Shown here one piece after another: positions 47,488 through 60,203 of a DNA stretch of 64,000 nucleotides. A program made the translations under genes and the position numbers. Within the stretch, counting starts at the first letter, position 1. Every line of letters begins with the position of its first letter. The notes beneath the pieces were generated by a model, which saw only the letters and a program-made list of their open reading frames with translations, searched no databases and was not told where the DNA came from. Source of the stretch: Galerina marginata (taxonomy: Eukaryota; Basidiomycota; Agaricomycetes; Agaricales; Galerinaceae); contig JAECYW010000017.1 of the NCBI GenBank assembly GCA_023014335.1, positions 1,612,001-1,676,000 of the forward strand, given 5' to 3'.

Positions 47488-50400
47488 ATGGAAGAGGCCA
47501 GACAAAGTAGCGGTATTTACGACGCGAATTATGGCAGTACACATAGCTTCGCCTCAGGAACATCTCTGCGAGGTCTGTTATTCTCTCCCGAATGTCTGGC
47601 TCGCCGTCAGTTTTCTAACGATTTATCGCAGGCCATGCCGCTGCTCCTGCAGGAGTCGTAACTTCGACACCTACAGGCGTAACTGGGCGGCCTTCGCCTG
47701 CCGTCATCCCAAGTGGTGGTGTGAGCGGATGGGAGGATCAGCCAACTCCTGCTGACCCCCCACTAGCTCCTCATGTGCCTTTCTACAAGAAGCGCTGGTT
47801 TATTTTCTCTCAAATAATTCTAATTCCGTTGGCCATTGCTCTGCTGTTTATCGTTTTATTCCCTGTTGTTCGTGCCATTGTGCAACTCGTCGTCAAACGT
47901 GCAACTCTCGACATAACGGTCGCGAACATAACGCAGTCGTCTAACAGTTCGTGCGTGCTTTGTTATCTTTTATTCCTGAAGTTTTTTTTAAAGAAATTTG
48001 GAAATTAGTTTTCATTTGCAACTGGAAGGAAATGTATTGTCGTTTCCATTTCGTAGATTCGTCCCCTATTGACAGTCTGCCTAGGTCTTCAACACCGGTA
48101 TATTTAATGCAAAAATCATGTTCACAGAGAATACGAATGTGTCTTGGATCGAAGGCGACGGCACAGAGACTCCTCTTGGATACATGAGGCTCGACGATCT
48201 CTCAGCAAAGAGTAAGAGAGCTGCAATTAACACCACCACGGACTTCATAATCACCGACGAAACGTCTTTCGGTCGCTTCTCTGGGAATCTAATCACATCC
48301 CAAAACTTTACTTGGAGATTGGTTAGTCATAACCTAAAAGTCCAGGCTTTGAAGTTTCCCGTTGCGAAAGGAATCACATTTGACAAGCGGCTCACCCTTA
48401 ATGGTAGGCATCTGCGATCAATGCATCAGAGTTGTATGCAAACGATCTCTATGTTCTAGCATTCCACAGCTTCGACGGCAATGTAATACTTCGGGACTTG
48501 CAATTACCCAGTGACGACCCCGAGGGAGGAATTAAATTTGTTGCTGTGACCGAACTCAACAATCCCAGGTACGTCTGCTTTTTGAGGCCAAAGGTATCGG
48601 AACCTTATTAGTTCTGCAGCCCCTTCTCTCTGGATCTGGGTACCGTGGTTTTTGCCCTCTCTTACCAGAACGTGTCGTTGGGTGTTGGAACTGGCATTGA
48701 GACGAAAATAGTACGTATTCCTTACCCACTCTGAGAATGAACGTTCTAATTTCGTTTTTGATAGGCTCCAGGCTCCAACAATATTACATTGAAGGGAACA
48801 CTAAAACGGCAGACCGACCCCACTGACCTCGCTGCTGTTTCTCAGCTGTTCACCAATTACTTAAACGGGGCAAGTTCGCCTGTCATTGCAACCGGCGAAT
48901 CCACGCTTCAAGGCGACGGATCCACCATTTCCTGGCTTTCTCAGGGCTTGAAGAGTCTTCAACTAACTGTCCCATTCAAAGCCTTCACTGAAATCGATCC
49001 CATTCGGACAATAACAATCGGCGACCTTGATCTCCAATTTGATACTGCGCAACCTTGGACTCCAGCTGCTGAAAGTAACTCGGTTCAAGCATCACTGCGT
49101 TAGTCTCATGCCTTTGCAACCTGCTGGCTTGCTAACGTGCCAACAGAGTTACCATTTGGTTTCAATCTTTCCATCGGCGAAATTCAGAACAACTTCGTGA
49201 TTACAAAGGACGGAAATCCTGTCGCTGGCCTTTCAACCGTATGTCTCTTCGCACCGTCCCATATGACAGACCGACCTGACCAGTCTATAACAGCCCTCTG
49301 GCGCTTCCAAATCTTCCATATCTGTTCTAAGCACAACTGATACTGCCGGTACCATTAACATATCCATCGAGGACACTAGACTCAGTTGTCCTGATGATCA
49401 GCATGCTGCTTTTGCCGCCTTCAGTAAGTTTCAAACTGTACTGCCGGAACCTTGGTCTGACATGAGAACATAGACAAAGAGTTAACGAATTCAGCAGTAG
49501 CTGAATTCCGCCTGGTCGGTCAGTCTCAAGCCGTGGCGACGACAAACCTTGGGCAAATTACCCTCGACTCCATCAAGGTCAATGTATCGACTACATTGAA
49601 CGGCTTGCAAGGGCTGAAAGGCATGACTACGATTAACAAGGTTGACGTGACGGGTGGATCGGCTAATGGGATTGACCTTGGGATCGCAGGTAGTGATTTT
49701 CAGTGGATTTCATTCGATTGACGACTCACAATTTCGTAGTTTCGATATTCAACCCCTCCAGCCTTAAATTATCGACCGGTGATTTGAGTGAGTTGTGCCG
49801 TATTTCAAACGCAATGCTACTGCTCACTCTGTTCAGCGTTGCAACTTTTACGAGATGGTGTGGTCCTGGGCACTACCTTGTTGCCGAACCTAACTCTTAA
49901 CATGGGAAATAATACAATCAATGCAACGTCCAGTTTCGCGGTAATTATTGTTGCGACGTTTACAACTTGTCTCTGCTTATATCATCACCCTCCAGGCAAA
50001 CAACAGCCCTCAAGGAACTCAAACCCTCAACGATTTCATCAGCAAGAAAGGTGCGCTTTTTATGCCTCGAATTTAGTCCGCAGTTTTAATTTTTCCTGTA
50101 GATGTACAGCTCACGATCGCAGGTTTCGATGGAAGCACAAAAATTGCCTCATTGGCTCAAGCATTCGAATCTTTGGCCCTTGAAGTTACCCTGCCCGGTC
50201 TGAAGACCAACCTGCTCGGTTCTGCTGCTCTTGAGAGTGAGTTTACATCATTTTTTAACCATCAAATGCAATTGACGTCGTACAGTTTTACCAACAACCG
50301 GAACGGCAAACAACATCAGTCATGTCACCGTAAGTGTGGCCAATCCATTCACCGCGCCTCTCCAGATCACAAAAGTGTCGTCGACGGTGACATCGTTTGG

Positions 50401-53400
50401 ACTCACGCTGGGTACCATCAACCAAGAAGTCAGCTTTATCAATGCCCCTAAATCGACGACCCAGTCTCCCAGTCTTAATCTCGATATGAATTTCGACCCT
50501 CCGACCCTATTTACAGTAACCCGTGCGCTGGCCGTTGAAGCTGGCCTGGATGTTGCACCTTTGGACTCGATTGTCGAGCTTGGCGGAATCCATTACCTTT
50601 CGATTTCACAGAGCCCTTCCGTTGCAAGGCGTCAGGCAAACTTGTTCAAGTACGTTCACTGTTTATTTCAACTTGGATTCAACCAAGCTAACTTCAATGT
50701 ATAGAGGATTTGATCTGCCGTCGTTCGCCCAAAAGGCTTTCAAACAACTTAAATCCGATGTCGAGCTGTCTGCGGATGTTACTATTGGTAAGATTATAGA
50801 CTTTTCATGCCGCGATGCCAGCCTCATACGCTATGATAGGCGATTACAAGACTACTTTACAGCTTTCGCAGCCTGGGGTCCCTACTGCGACTGATGACAG
50901 TCTGGACCTCATTTTACCTGTACTTGCCTCCCCAATCGTCCAAAAAATTGTTGGTGGCTCCTCTCTTGGGTAGGCTTTGCACAACCTTCTCTATTCCACA
51001 AACTGAGTTCTTGATCAGACTCGAGACGGTCCTCATCATAAATCCCCAACAAAACGCGTTCGGTAAGCACATCTTGCGTAAAATTCAGGATGAAAGTCTC
51101 TGAATGTTTTTTATCGAAAATGTAGAAACACAGCTGAAAGGAAGCATCTCGAACGCCGGACCATGTCAGTTTTTTTTCATTTTATCTTAGCGACTAAACA
51201 ATTGACCGCCTTTAATACGTAGTCAATGCAAAGATTTCTTTCCCATCTGGCCTCACCATATCCTGGCAAGGGAAGCCTATTGGCCAAATTGCGATGAGCG
51301 ATATCAGTGTCACCGGCGACGTAGGTGGCGTTATTGATACGCAATCGACTTTCCATGTTTTAGACGTGGACCACTTGACCGAATTCACGAAGGTAGCTTA
51401 ATTTCTGCTCGACATTCAGGGAATTTATTTGACCAAGTGAACCCACAATATCCAGTCGTTGCTCACAACAGAATCCTTTGACTGGGAAATTTCCGCAGAA
51501 AACTTGACAGGTAGACTTTTTCCAAAATTTTTACGATCGCTCCTCATTAACTGGTCTTCCGCAGTTCACGCACTAGGTTGATTTTTTTCATGTTCCCGTT
51601 TGTTTTCATTGACTTCTTTTGTCAGGAATTTCTGTCCCTGGTATCTCATACCCCTCCAAAACGGTCACTCTTAAGGGTTTCAATGGCTTGAAGAACGGCG
51701 TGAAAATCGAAACGTTTGACCTACCATCGAACGATCCGGCCGGAGGTATCCACCTCACCCTGGAGGCAACTGCTATTAACGTACGCCCAATTTACTCTTA
51801 CTCTGGTTCCCTGTTTAGACCTTTGCCTTTTACAGCCATCCCAAGTCGGTATACAATTGAGTTCAATTGGATTCAACACGTTTGTTGGAGATATAATGAT
51901 TGCTCCCGTAACCAGCACTGGTTCTGTAACACTGTCCCCTGGTTCGACTTCTCAGCTGTCGCTTGCCGGTCGTTTAGTACCGCAAAATAGTCCTGCTGGG
52001 CTTTCTACCGTTTCCAACGTGTTCAACAACTTTGTTCATGGGAAAGACAGCGCCGTGACTGTTCAAGGAGCGAGTGCTGGCTCTTCTGATGTACGTTCTT
52101 TCTATACATACTTCAGTATGTTTTAGTGACTGGAGAATAGGTGACATGGCTAAATGAGGGTATCAAAGCTCTCCAAGTAGCGACCATTCTTCCCAATCGA
52201 GGACCGCAGAATATCATTAAATCGATCAATCTCAATGAGCTGACCTTAATCTTCTCGGCCCAATCGCCATTTAGGCCTGTGACCAGTAGTAAATCCACGG
52301 ATGCAGCATTCACTTTGCCTTTTGCCTTCCCTTTGGATATCTCTGCGCTGGAGCAGACAATCACACTTGGTTTCCAAGGTTCCGACTTCGCCCAGTTGGC
52401 AATTCCCAAGGGTCCGAGCACCACCGATGTGGAGGCCCGGGTTATCCACCTCAATTTCAAAGACGTCCCGTTCGGAGTCTTTGACAACGGGCACTCCACC
52501 TTCGAACAATTCGTGGCTGCTACAACAACTGGGTCTCAAGAGACTCTCCGGCTCTCAGGCTTCGCCAATGCCGACGCGAGCACTGCGGTTGGCCTACTCT
52601 CCTTGACCGATATTGATTTTTCTGTAGATTCGACTATCAATGGCTTACAGGGCTTGAACGCGCGACCGGTGACTGTCAGCGACCTAGACGTAAATCATGG
52701 ATTCCCCGACTTTCTCCTCATTAAAGTCGACAGCGCTCTTTTCAACCCAAGGTATTTCACATAACCTCTATAATTGGATAGGTTGCTAACTGTAGTTGCT
52801 TACTAGCAATCTAACCATCGGTTTGTGAACCTTTATTGAGATTTGTGTCTGCAGCATTCATTTTGGCCAAATTTACAGGTACTGGGGACGTGTCGTTCTC
52901 ATTGCAATTCCAGTAAGTGGTGTGACTGTTTTTATAGTTCTTCAATCCCTTAGTTTTTATTAGGGATCAAACAATCGGCTCTGCGGAAATTGTGAATATT
53001 AGCTCCTTTGTCGACAGGTCTTATTTTTTTAACCTTTTCGCTAGAGCAATCTTGTCATTCTACCCGGAAACGGAAGTTACCCAATAGGTGAAAACTTTCC
53101 TTCTTTTACAAATGTATCTTCTCATGAATTTCTAGATGTGCATTTTGCGCCACAAGGAGGGGCAGTGAGCGCTGGTCGTACTTTACTCCAAAATTTCCTT
53201 CAAGGCGTCGATGCGGACACCGCCATTGCAGGATCTACTGGATCGACGCCGATTGAATCTCTTCAATCGGCTTTATCACAGATCAGACTGTCTCCTGTGA
53301 CCATTCCTGGGATCCACCAAAATTTGATTTCGTCTGCGGCACTCACATTCCCTATCAACATTGTCAGCACGGGGATTGCGTCGACCTCCTTCACTCTTGT

Positions 53401-56400
53401 CAACCCATTCACAGCCAGTATCAACCTTTTGAAAGTAGCAGCTACAGCTAAATTTCACAATCTGACTCTTGGCAAGATCCCAAGTTTCGACGCATCTGCA
53501 CATCCCATTCAAGCACCAGGACACGGTCAAGTCACCTCCCCGTCGCTTCCACTTGCATTCAACCTTGACCCTCCTACGATCATTCAATTGCTTTTATTGA
53601 CCTCTCAGGCAAATGGCGTCGACTTGGGGCCCCTTACGCAGATGTTTCAATTCGTTCTCAGCAATCCAGACTTCAAACCGCCGGTAAGTTTTGATGTATG
53701 CAGGACCTTATGATTTTTAAACCTTCAACTTCAAGGTAACCACCACTGTGGATACTCAAGCGCCAACCTGTGTTAGGTAAGCTTGTACCTCTTGTCACAA
53801 CCTTTTAGATACTCAATCAGTCGAAAGCGGCCAACAGTTCGATGCATCAACGGCTATATTGAAGTCGTTATCGAGTCTAAAAGTAGACTTGAGCATTGAT
53901 TCGTCAGTCAAATTGGATGATTGTAAGTTCCTCTATGCACGAAATCTGATATATTCTTACTTGGCATAAGTTGCGACGGATCTGTCTTTCATTCAGACTG
54001 GAGTTCCTGCTATTGTGAGTGTCCGCCAGTTTCCATTGCCCAAACATGAATTTTAACAAACGAACAGACGGATAAAACGAGCTTGTTTTTGATCGGTGCG
54101 GTAGCTAGTCCTATTGCTCAGCACTTGGTGGACGGCTCTGTACTGGCCTTCACCGAGGCTGATATCACGTCAGTATTTTGCTGGACACACATGGATGCTA
54201 GGCTGATTTTTAAAACTTTTTAACCATCTAGAAATATTTCGAACGATGGATTTTCTTTGGCTCTAAAAGGGTCGCTCACCAACGTAGGTCCATTGGATGC
54301 GCTTATCACTTTCCTAGAGCCCTTGAAGTAAGATTTACGTCGTAATCATCTGAGTTTACCTCTGATGGAATTCTTAGTGTCAATTGGCAAGGGAAAGACA
54401 TAGCCCATATTACCCTTCCTCCGAGTGCGTGTTCTTCCTATCCATTTTTGAACCTAACTGAACCCATCTCAGTCTGTGCTGCTGCAAATAGCGGCGTGCC
54501 TGATTACCAAACGACCGCAGAGCTAACTATCACCGACTCGGCCTCGTACGTTCCGTGACCGACTAGAGTCGTTGACATACTTATTCAAGTACAGATTCAC
54601 TGAGTTTGCGACTTTCTTGCTCCACAACCCAAGCTTTGATTGGACGATATCTACCCAAAAACTACGAGTTACAGCCCTTGGGACGATCCTCGATAATGTA
54701 TCGCTATCGAAAGTACTCACATTCAAAGCTTTCAATGGTTTGCCGGGGGTGACTATCAGTAACTTCCAACTTCCGTCCGATGATCCAGCTGGTGGTATCC
54801 ACATTGAGACAGATGCGACTATCCCGTCTCCAGCCCGTATGTTAAAGACATTCTTGTTCGTTTTAGTACTGGAAGCTGATTTGATATCAGAGCTTGGCAT
54901 CGATTTGGGCACTGTCACTTTCCAATCGTTCTTCCAGGGAACCCATGTCGGTCGTGAGTAGAAGAATTGTATTTAGTTCACTGGCGAACCTGATGGGTTT
55001 TGCAGCCCTATCTGCAACGAACCTTGTCCTCAAAGCCAACGCGGTGGCCGGTACTCATCTCTCTGGCCGTATTCTCCCCCAAAGCGGCGACAACTTGAAC
55101 GTTATGGGAACTCTGTTCTCACAATTCTTGAACGGACAGAACGTAACACTCCAAACCACAGGTGATTCGGTACAGCCCACTGGCTCGACTGGAACCGTTG
55201 TTTGGCTCAGTACTGCCTTTAAGACCCTGACACTTGACGTCGTCTTACCGGGAGAGAAACTAGAGGCATGTACTCCCTTCCTTGTTTCTCTTTCCTGCCA
55301 AAAATTAATATTTTTCTCAAGGTTATCCAATCTATAGCTCTTAATGATTTGGAGGTCACGCTGAAGACACAGGGACAAACATTCTCGCCCCCCACTAGCT
55401 CGCAGCACACAGTAGCGCAATACAAGAATCCTTTCGGTTTTTCTTTGCAAGTCATCGAGGCTGGCCAAACTATCGTCTTGGGCAACGGAGGTGTCGACAT
55501 CGCTCAGGTAAGCGATTATAAAGCCACGAAATAATTGCATGTCTGATCCTGATTTTTCCAGCTTGTAATCCCCAAGGGTCCTGCCAATGGAGGAGTTTCT
55601 ACGGGCAATCTGGCCGAGCTTGATATTGTTTTCACGGACATACCTCTTCAGTCTCTCAACCCGACGGCTTTCGCAACACTGTTTGCAGGCGTGACGCTCA
55701 AGCCTGACTTCGAAGTTGATATCGGGGGCTCTGCCGATGTAACAGCCAAAACTTCGATAGGAGACATACCGATTGCTGGAATCCCCCTTCACGTCTCGTC
55801 GGACTTAAAAGGTGATGATATATATGTCCCTTTGTTTTGCCTAATTGCTGACTTCTTATTAGGGATTGCATCGTTTGGCGGAACAGCAGCTTTGAGTGAT
55901 GTGTCTGTCACCGGTAGCGGTGGTATCGACGGCAGCGAGTTCATTGTCACGCCCTTAAAAACGACGCTCCAAAATCCATCTAATATTTCATTGGATACTG
56001 TCGATGTTTCTCTCCCTGTAATATTCAGCGGTGTTACCATTGGACATGCCGCCATTAATGTGGGTTGCGATTACATGCATTGTTTGTGAAATCCTCAATG
56101 CTTTTATTAGGAATTTAACCTTAAACCTGGTGAAAATGTCGTGGACACTGAGTTCCACTATCAACCAGCAGATGCCAACGATACAGTTGCCCAGGTGCGA
56201 ATGGTCTTATCCTGGAGCGAATATTATTTCAGTCTAAACCCAACTTGTCAATAGTCCTTCTTGACCAAATTCATCCAAAGCGGTGACGCACTTGATTTGA
56301 CCATCCATGGTGACTCTACTAGCTCACCTTTTGCATCATTGGCACCTGCTTTGGCAGGTCTGGTGCTGTCGACACATCTGGATGGTAAGCCATCACTGAC

Positions 56401-57116
56401 TTATTGGCAAGTGTCTGGGGTTCACGGTTTCACAGGCCTCAATCAGCCAACTTTTATAACTCAGATTTTCGTCACAGTCACCCTTGAGAGTTTCGACACC
56501 AATGAAGTTTCTGTAGATTTCGTTGTGAGTCTTGCTTTTATTTCTGATGTTTCTATCGTATGAACTCGCCCCACAGGTCCAAAATCCGCTGAATGCGGAC
56601 CTTATCATCGAGTTTGTTCAGTCAGACGCGGGTGTTAATGGCGAGATTTTTGCGCAATTTAGTCAAGCGTTCGACAACTTCGTCGTGCCTCCTGGGCAAA
56701 CAGTTCATTCCGGGACTTTCGACCATGTACTTCTGACACAGGGAGCTCTCGCGGCTCTCGACATCATTCCTCTCGGCTTTTTGGACGTATCGTCTGCGGC
56801 GACTGTCAGAGTTGGGCAGGGAGGCTACCAAATCCCATTCCTCAAGCTCGTGCAGCCAGGCGTTCCGACGGAATACAATCTTGCCCTCGACGGCTTATCT
56901 TTGAAGAAAGCCGCCCAAAGTGTGAGCGCATCAAGTGCTGCTGCTGCCGACAAATCGACAGCAGTACCACCGTCATCATCTGCATCTGCGAGTGCTAGAA
57001 CAACTTCTGATACTCCTACGAATGCCATCGATCCTGCCGCCCCAACACCCCCAGCCGATGTTTCAAGCTCTGATAAAGTCAGTGCAGCGGCTGCCGTTCC
57101 AGTCGTTACTCCGTAA
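47488..57116 (+). CDS. Giant single-pass membrane protein with three DUF3712-like units
   Basis: About 2,400-2,600 residues in many small exons. The ATG at 47488 gives a cytosolic Ser/Pro/Gly-rich tail (~90 residues), a single membrane helix (FIFSQIILIPLAIALLFIVL) and then a long beta-rich extracytosolic part. Three units repeat the same landmarks: LPSDDPEGGIKF / LPSNDPAGGIHL / LPSDDPAGGIHI, then LDLGTVVF / IQLSSIGF / IDLGTVTF, then WLSQGLKSLQL / WLNEGIKALQV / WLSTAFKTLTL. A Ser/Ala/Thr-rich tail (56.9-57.1 kb) closes it. DUF3712 proteins include the yeast vacuolar protein Tag1, as I recall; the fold resembles LEA2/AsmA-like grooves. A vacuolar or lipid-related role is inference. The exon model between 52.8 and 54.5 kb is fragmentary. 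Confidence 0.75.
48460..50640 (+). repeat. DUF3712-like unit 1
   Basis: First copy of the protein repeat, landmarks LPSDDPEGGI near 48508, WLSQGL near 48932 and GLQGLKG near 49600, closing with a NPFTAPLQI block near 50340. Diverged at DNA level. Confidence 0.65.
51660..53690 (+). repeat. DUF3712-like unit 2
   Basis: Second copy, landmarks LPSNDPAGGI near 51722, WLNEGI near 52147 and GLQGLNA near 52640, closing with NPFTASINL near 53404. Offset from unit 1 by about 3.1-3.2 kb. Confidence 0.65.
54710..56920 (+). repeat. DUF3712-like unit 3
   Basis: Third copy, landmarks LPSDDPAGGI near 54772, WLSTAF near 55202 and an equivalent GTAALSDVSVTG block near 55880, closing with NPLNADLII near 56584. 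Offset from unit 2 by about 3.05 kb. Confidence 0.65.
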
Positions 57117-57452
57117 AGGTACATTTCATCCCACTCTGTTTTTATTTTTTCATCGTTGTTCAAGGTTTCATAGACAGGTCGTGATTCATGACCGCTCGGA
57201 CTTTTACACGTTCCCTAGTTGCTTTCGAACTCATCGAACTTTTCAGATATCCCTCCATGTTGAAATACATGTTATACCATCATCCATACTTATCATTGTA
57301 GCAAGCTCTTTATTTGTTTTTATTCGAAACCTTACATATACCTTCAACTTATAAACCATTTTTCTCTTTGACTGTGATCAAATTTTTGCTGGCTACTTTA
57401 TGGAACGAGAATATAAGTATATATATGCGACAACATATAGCCATGGGTCGAC
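57117..57452. other. Convergent intergenic stretch
   Basis: Between the stops of the giant membrane protein and GPI18. AT-rich; probably overlapping 3' UTRs. No gene seen. Confidence 0.5.
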
Positions 57453-58661
57453 CTATGCTGGTGGTAAGAAGGCTGCCCACAATATAGTAGATATAACACT
57501 CCAGAGGACACTCCAAATGACCCATAAGCGGCCAAAGGAGGGATGTTCGGAAAGGAGCCATGCAGCTGCCCAATAGACAACGGGCATCGACGCTGCGAGA
57601 CGAAGAATAATTTGAGTATGCGATGCAAAAACCAGGATGAACAGGAATATTATAGAGTGGATAACATGGGGGGTAATTGTAACATTCTCGAAATGCTTGG
57701 CGTCGGCGCGTCCGATTTTTGTTAGGTGGCTGAAGGAAAACGCAGATATGAGAAGGATTGTCGGAGTGGATATGAGGAAGTTGGGCAGTTGGTCCAATGT
57801 CCAATAACGCAAGAAGCCGCTGTTCCAGTACTTTTCTTGAACATGAGTATAGAGAGAGGGGGGGACACGGTGGCACCACGCTGGAACAGAGTGCCGTCCA
57901 TAGCAAAAGAGACTGTAAGCGTAGATGTGGTGTATCACGAACGGGGATATCACAACCGCAGTGAGGACTATGGATTTCAACAGCACCCTGGTGTGCGGCT
58001 GTCAGGCAAGGTCAATGTTTAGTAATAGAGTAAGAGAAGACGGCCAAGAATCACCATTTTTCTATCAAGAAATGGACGAACTAGCATGCCCCAAAGGATA
58101 AACCCACCCAGGAAAATGCCGTTTGCTCTGAAAGCACCAGCCAAGGCAAAGAGAATCGACGCAAGGAACCATTGCCGACGGGTACAACATAGCATCCCTG
58201 GTGGGTAACCATTAAAGGAGGACTTTCACAGAAACCAACGACGTACCCTGGTAGGATAGAAACGTAAAGAATGGTTCATTGTATGGCGCGAAGTATAATG
58301 TGACTGGACTGGTGGGTAGCAGTGCCAATAGAGACGCGAGACGGGCCAGCTCGGGCGAGCGAAGGTGATACAAAGACAATGAATATAGTGCCTTTGAAGA
58401 CAACACGGCCAGTACTGCCGGAAAAAAGAGGGCGTGCGTGCGGAGGAGCAGGCTCAGAGTGAGGGGAGCAGCCGGGAAGAAGGCCCACTCATGTTCGAAG
58501 ACGTAGCCGTGATGGGCGATGTGGAGAAAGTGCAAAGCATCCCATCTGAAGAGCGAGGACTGACGGGACAGGAGGAGAGGAGAGGCGTCGAAGAGAGGAA
58601 GGTAGGAGGCGGCGTGAAGAAGGAGACAGTAGAAGGCAAGAGAGAGGACAGCGTGGATCAT
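57453..58661 (-). CDS. GPI18: GPI mannosyltransferase 2 (PIG-V type)
   Basis: ER multi-spanning enzyme that adds the second mannose to the GPI anchor. The ATG at 58661 begins a hydrophobic helix (VLSLAFYCLLLHAASYL). Luminal family motif: SLFRWDALHFLHIAHHGY and EHEWAFFPAAP, then LYFAPYNEPFF. Introns near 58190-58246 and 57990-58054 join exons with FRANGIFLGGFILWGML and SPFVIHHIYAYSLFCYG, and further membrane helices; ends FLPPA at 57453. About 380 residues, shorter at the N-terminus than many homologues, so an upstream start is possible. The start codon overlaps that of the divergent peroxin gene. No frame break needed in the parts read. Confidence 0.85.
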
Positions 58662-60203
58662 GGACAAGATGGCCTCTGACCCGAACGACCATCCCGTCCG
58701 TCCTCACCGACTTCCTCTCCGCCGTCCCTCCCGTCCTCACCTTCGCCCTCGTCCATCTCGCTCCTGCCATCTCCCTCTGCAAGGCTGCCCTCCAGATCTC
58801 CAGCTGGTCCTCTTCCTGGTACCCCAGCTGGCTTGCTCTCGCGTCCTGGTGGGCTCTTTGTCTCCTCATAGATAAAACACTACGGTATGGCTTCCACCCT
58901 CACTTCTTCTGCCGTCTCTCACTCATCTTCCAGTCGTTTCTTGCCTTTTGTTCTCTTCGCTGCCTTTGCTTATGCACAATGGCGCCAAAAGAAAGTCCAT
59001 TCACTCCCAACTCCTACCACCGAGCAAGCTCTTCGCACGGTCATCACAGACTTGACCGTTATCCAGTCTCTCCTCCCCACCTTGTCGGTACCGTTTCTCC
59101 CTCTTCTAGCACTTCTTCGTGCTGTCGGCATTTTGTACATCCCTTACCTCCTTCTGTCTCTCTTTGTGTCCTTCCGCGTCATTTCCGCAATTGGGGGTAC
59201 AATTATCCTTACATGGCGTGCACCATGGGCCATCGTCCTCCGCGCAACCGTGTGGCGTAGCGCCTGGTTTCGGTGGTCCATTTACAAGACGTGGGCCGTG
59301 CTCACTGGAGAACCGCTTCCTCCACCCACCGTTTCATTCCAACCTTCGGTGAACTCCCTCACTGCAGTCCAATCCCTCCGCTTCCTTTTCACGATCTACG
59401 AAAACCAGCGTTGGTGGATGGGTCTCGACTGGACAGCCGCCCTTCTCCCAGGAGAACGCCCCTCGTGGTGTTCAGATTCTCAGCATCCCCTCTCCCCCCC
59501 AAACGCTTTTAATCTACCCGAAAATACAACTGTCTACCTCTCAGACGAAAAGGGGGGCAGATTAAAACGCACAGCCACCTGGAAATGGGAAGAACCAGAA
59601 TGGCGGGTTGTCGTGCACAAGGACGGCTCTGGTCTTAGCCGGGTAGAGCGTCCACTTCCCAGTCTCAAGGATGACAGTCCGAATAGCAGCCGTCTCCTGA
59701 AAGCAGCCAGCCGATTAAGAGAGTCAGGAAGCAGTGGAACAGTGAATTCCTCCGCAGCATCAGATTCTAAAACTACAGGTGGGACCTCCGATGTCGATTT
59801 CACTCCTCGGGATCCCAACGACACCGCCGAAGAAGAACGCTTGACGGATACCGATGGTTGGGTATACGGAGACAATAAATGGGAAGCTCAAAGTAATCGG
59901 GGTGGTATGGGCAAAGTAAGTAATCTTCCTCTACTTGTATAGCGTTGCTGACATATTCTTTGTCAGTATACACGCTACAGGAGATGGACTCGTGTCGCTG
60001 TAGTCTTCGAAGTCGTTGAAAGCGTTCCGGCAGGGGACTTAGGAATGCAAAAAGAGGAACACACCAAGCTTACAGCAGAAGGCACTTCCTTAGCTGCCCC
60101 CGAACCCGTAGTCATCGGGAACCCGCCTGATAGTGTCCTCAAGCAGCGACTGAGAATGGCTCTCAATAAAGGTTCAGACTCACAGCCGGGGCAACCACAA
60201 TAG
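58660..60203 (+). CDS. Pex24/Pex29-family peroxisomal membrane peroxin
   Basis: Integral membrane protein that controls peroxisome number and ER-peroxisome contacts. ATG at 58660 (a second at 58669, MASDPND). After a frame break near 58692 (one extra base) the first exon has FLSAVPPVLTFALVHLAPAI and SWSSSWYPSWLALASWW; an intron (about 58884-58932) joins RFLPFVLFAAFAYAQWR. Several hydrophobic segments follow (PFLPLLALLRAVGILYIPYL). The C-terminal half is a dysferlin-like DysF region: YENQRWWMGLDWTAALLPGE, WKWEEPEWRVVV, DGWVYGDNKWE and, after an intron near 59916-59967, YTRYRRWTRVAVV. Ends at the TAG at 60201. Pex28 versus Pex29/30 cannot be decided. Confidence 0.83.

Noticed and set aside
47007..47563. 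Minus-strand open frames before the giant membrane protein
   Set aside because: No coherent protein features, and they overlap the real first exon at 47488.
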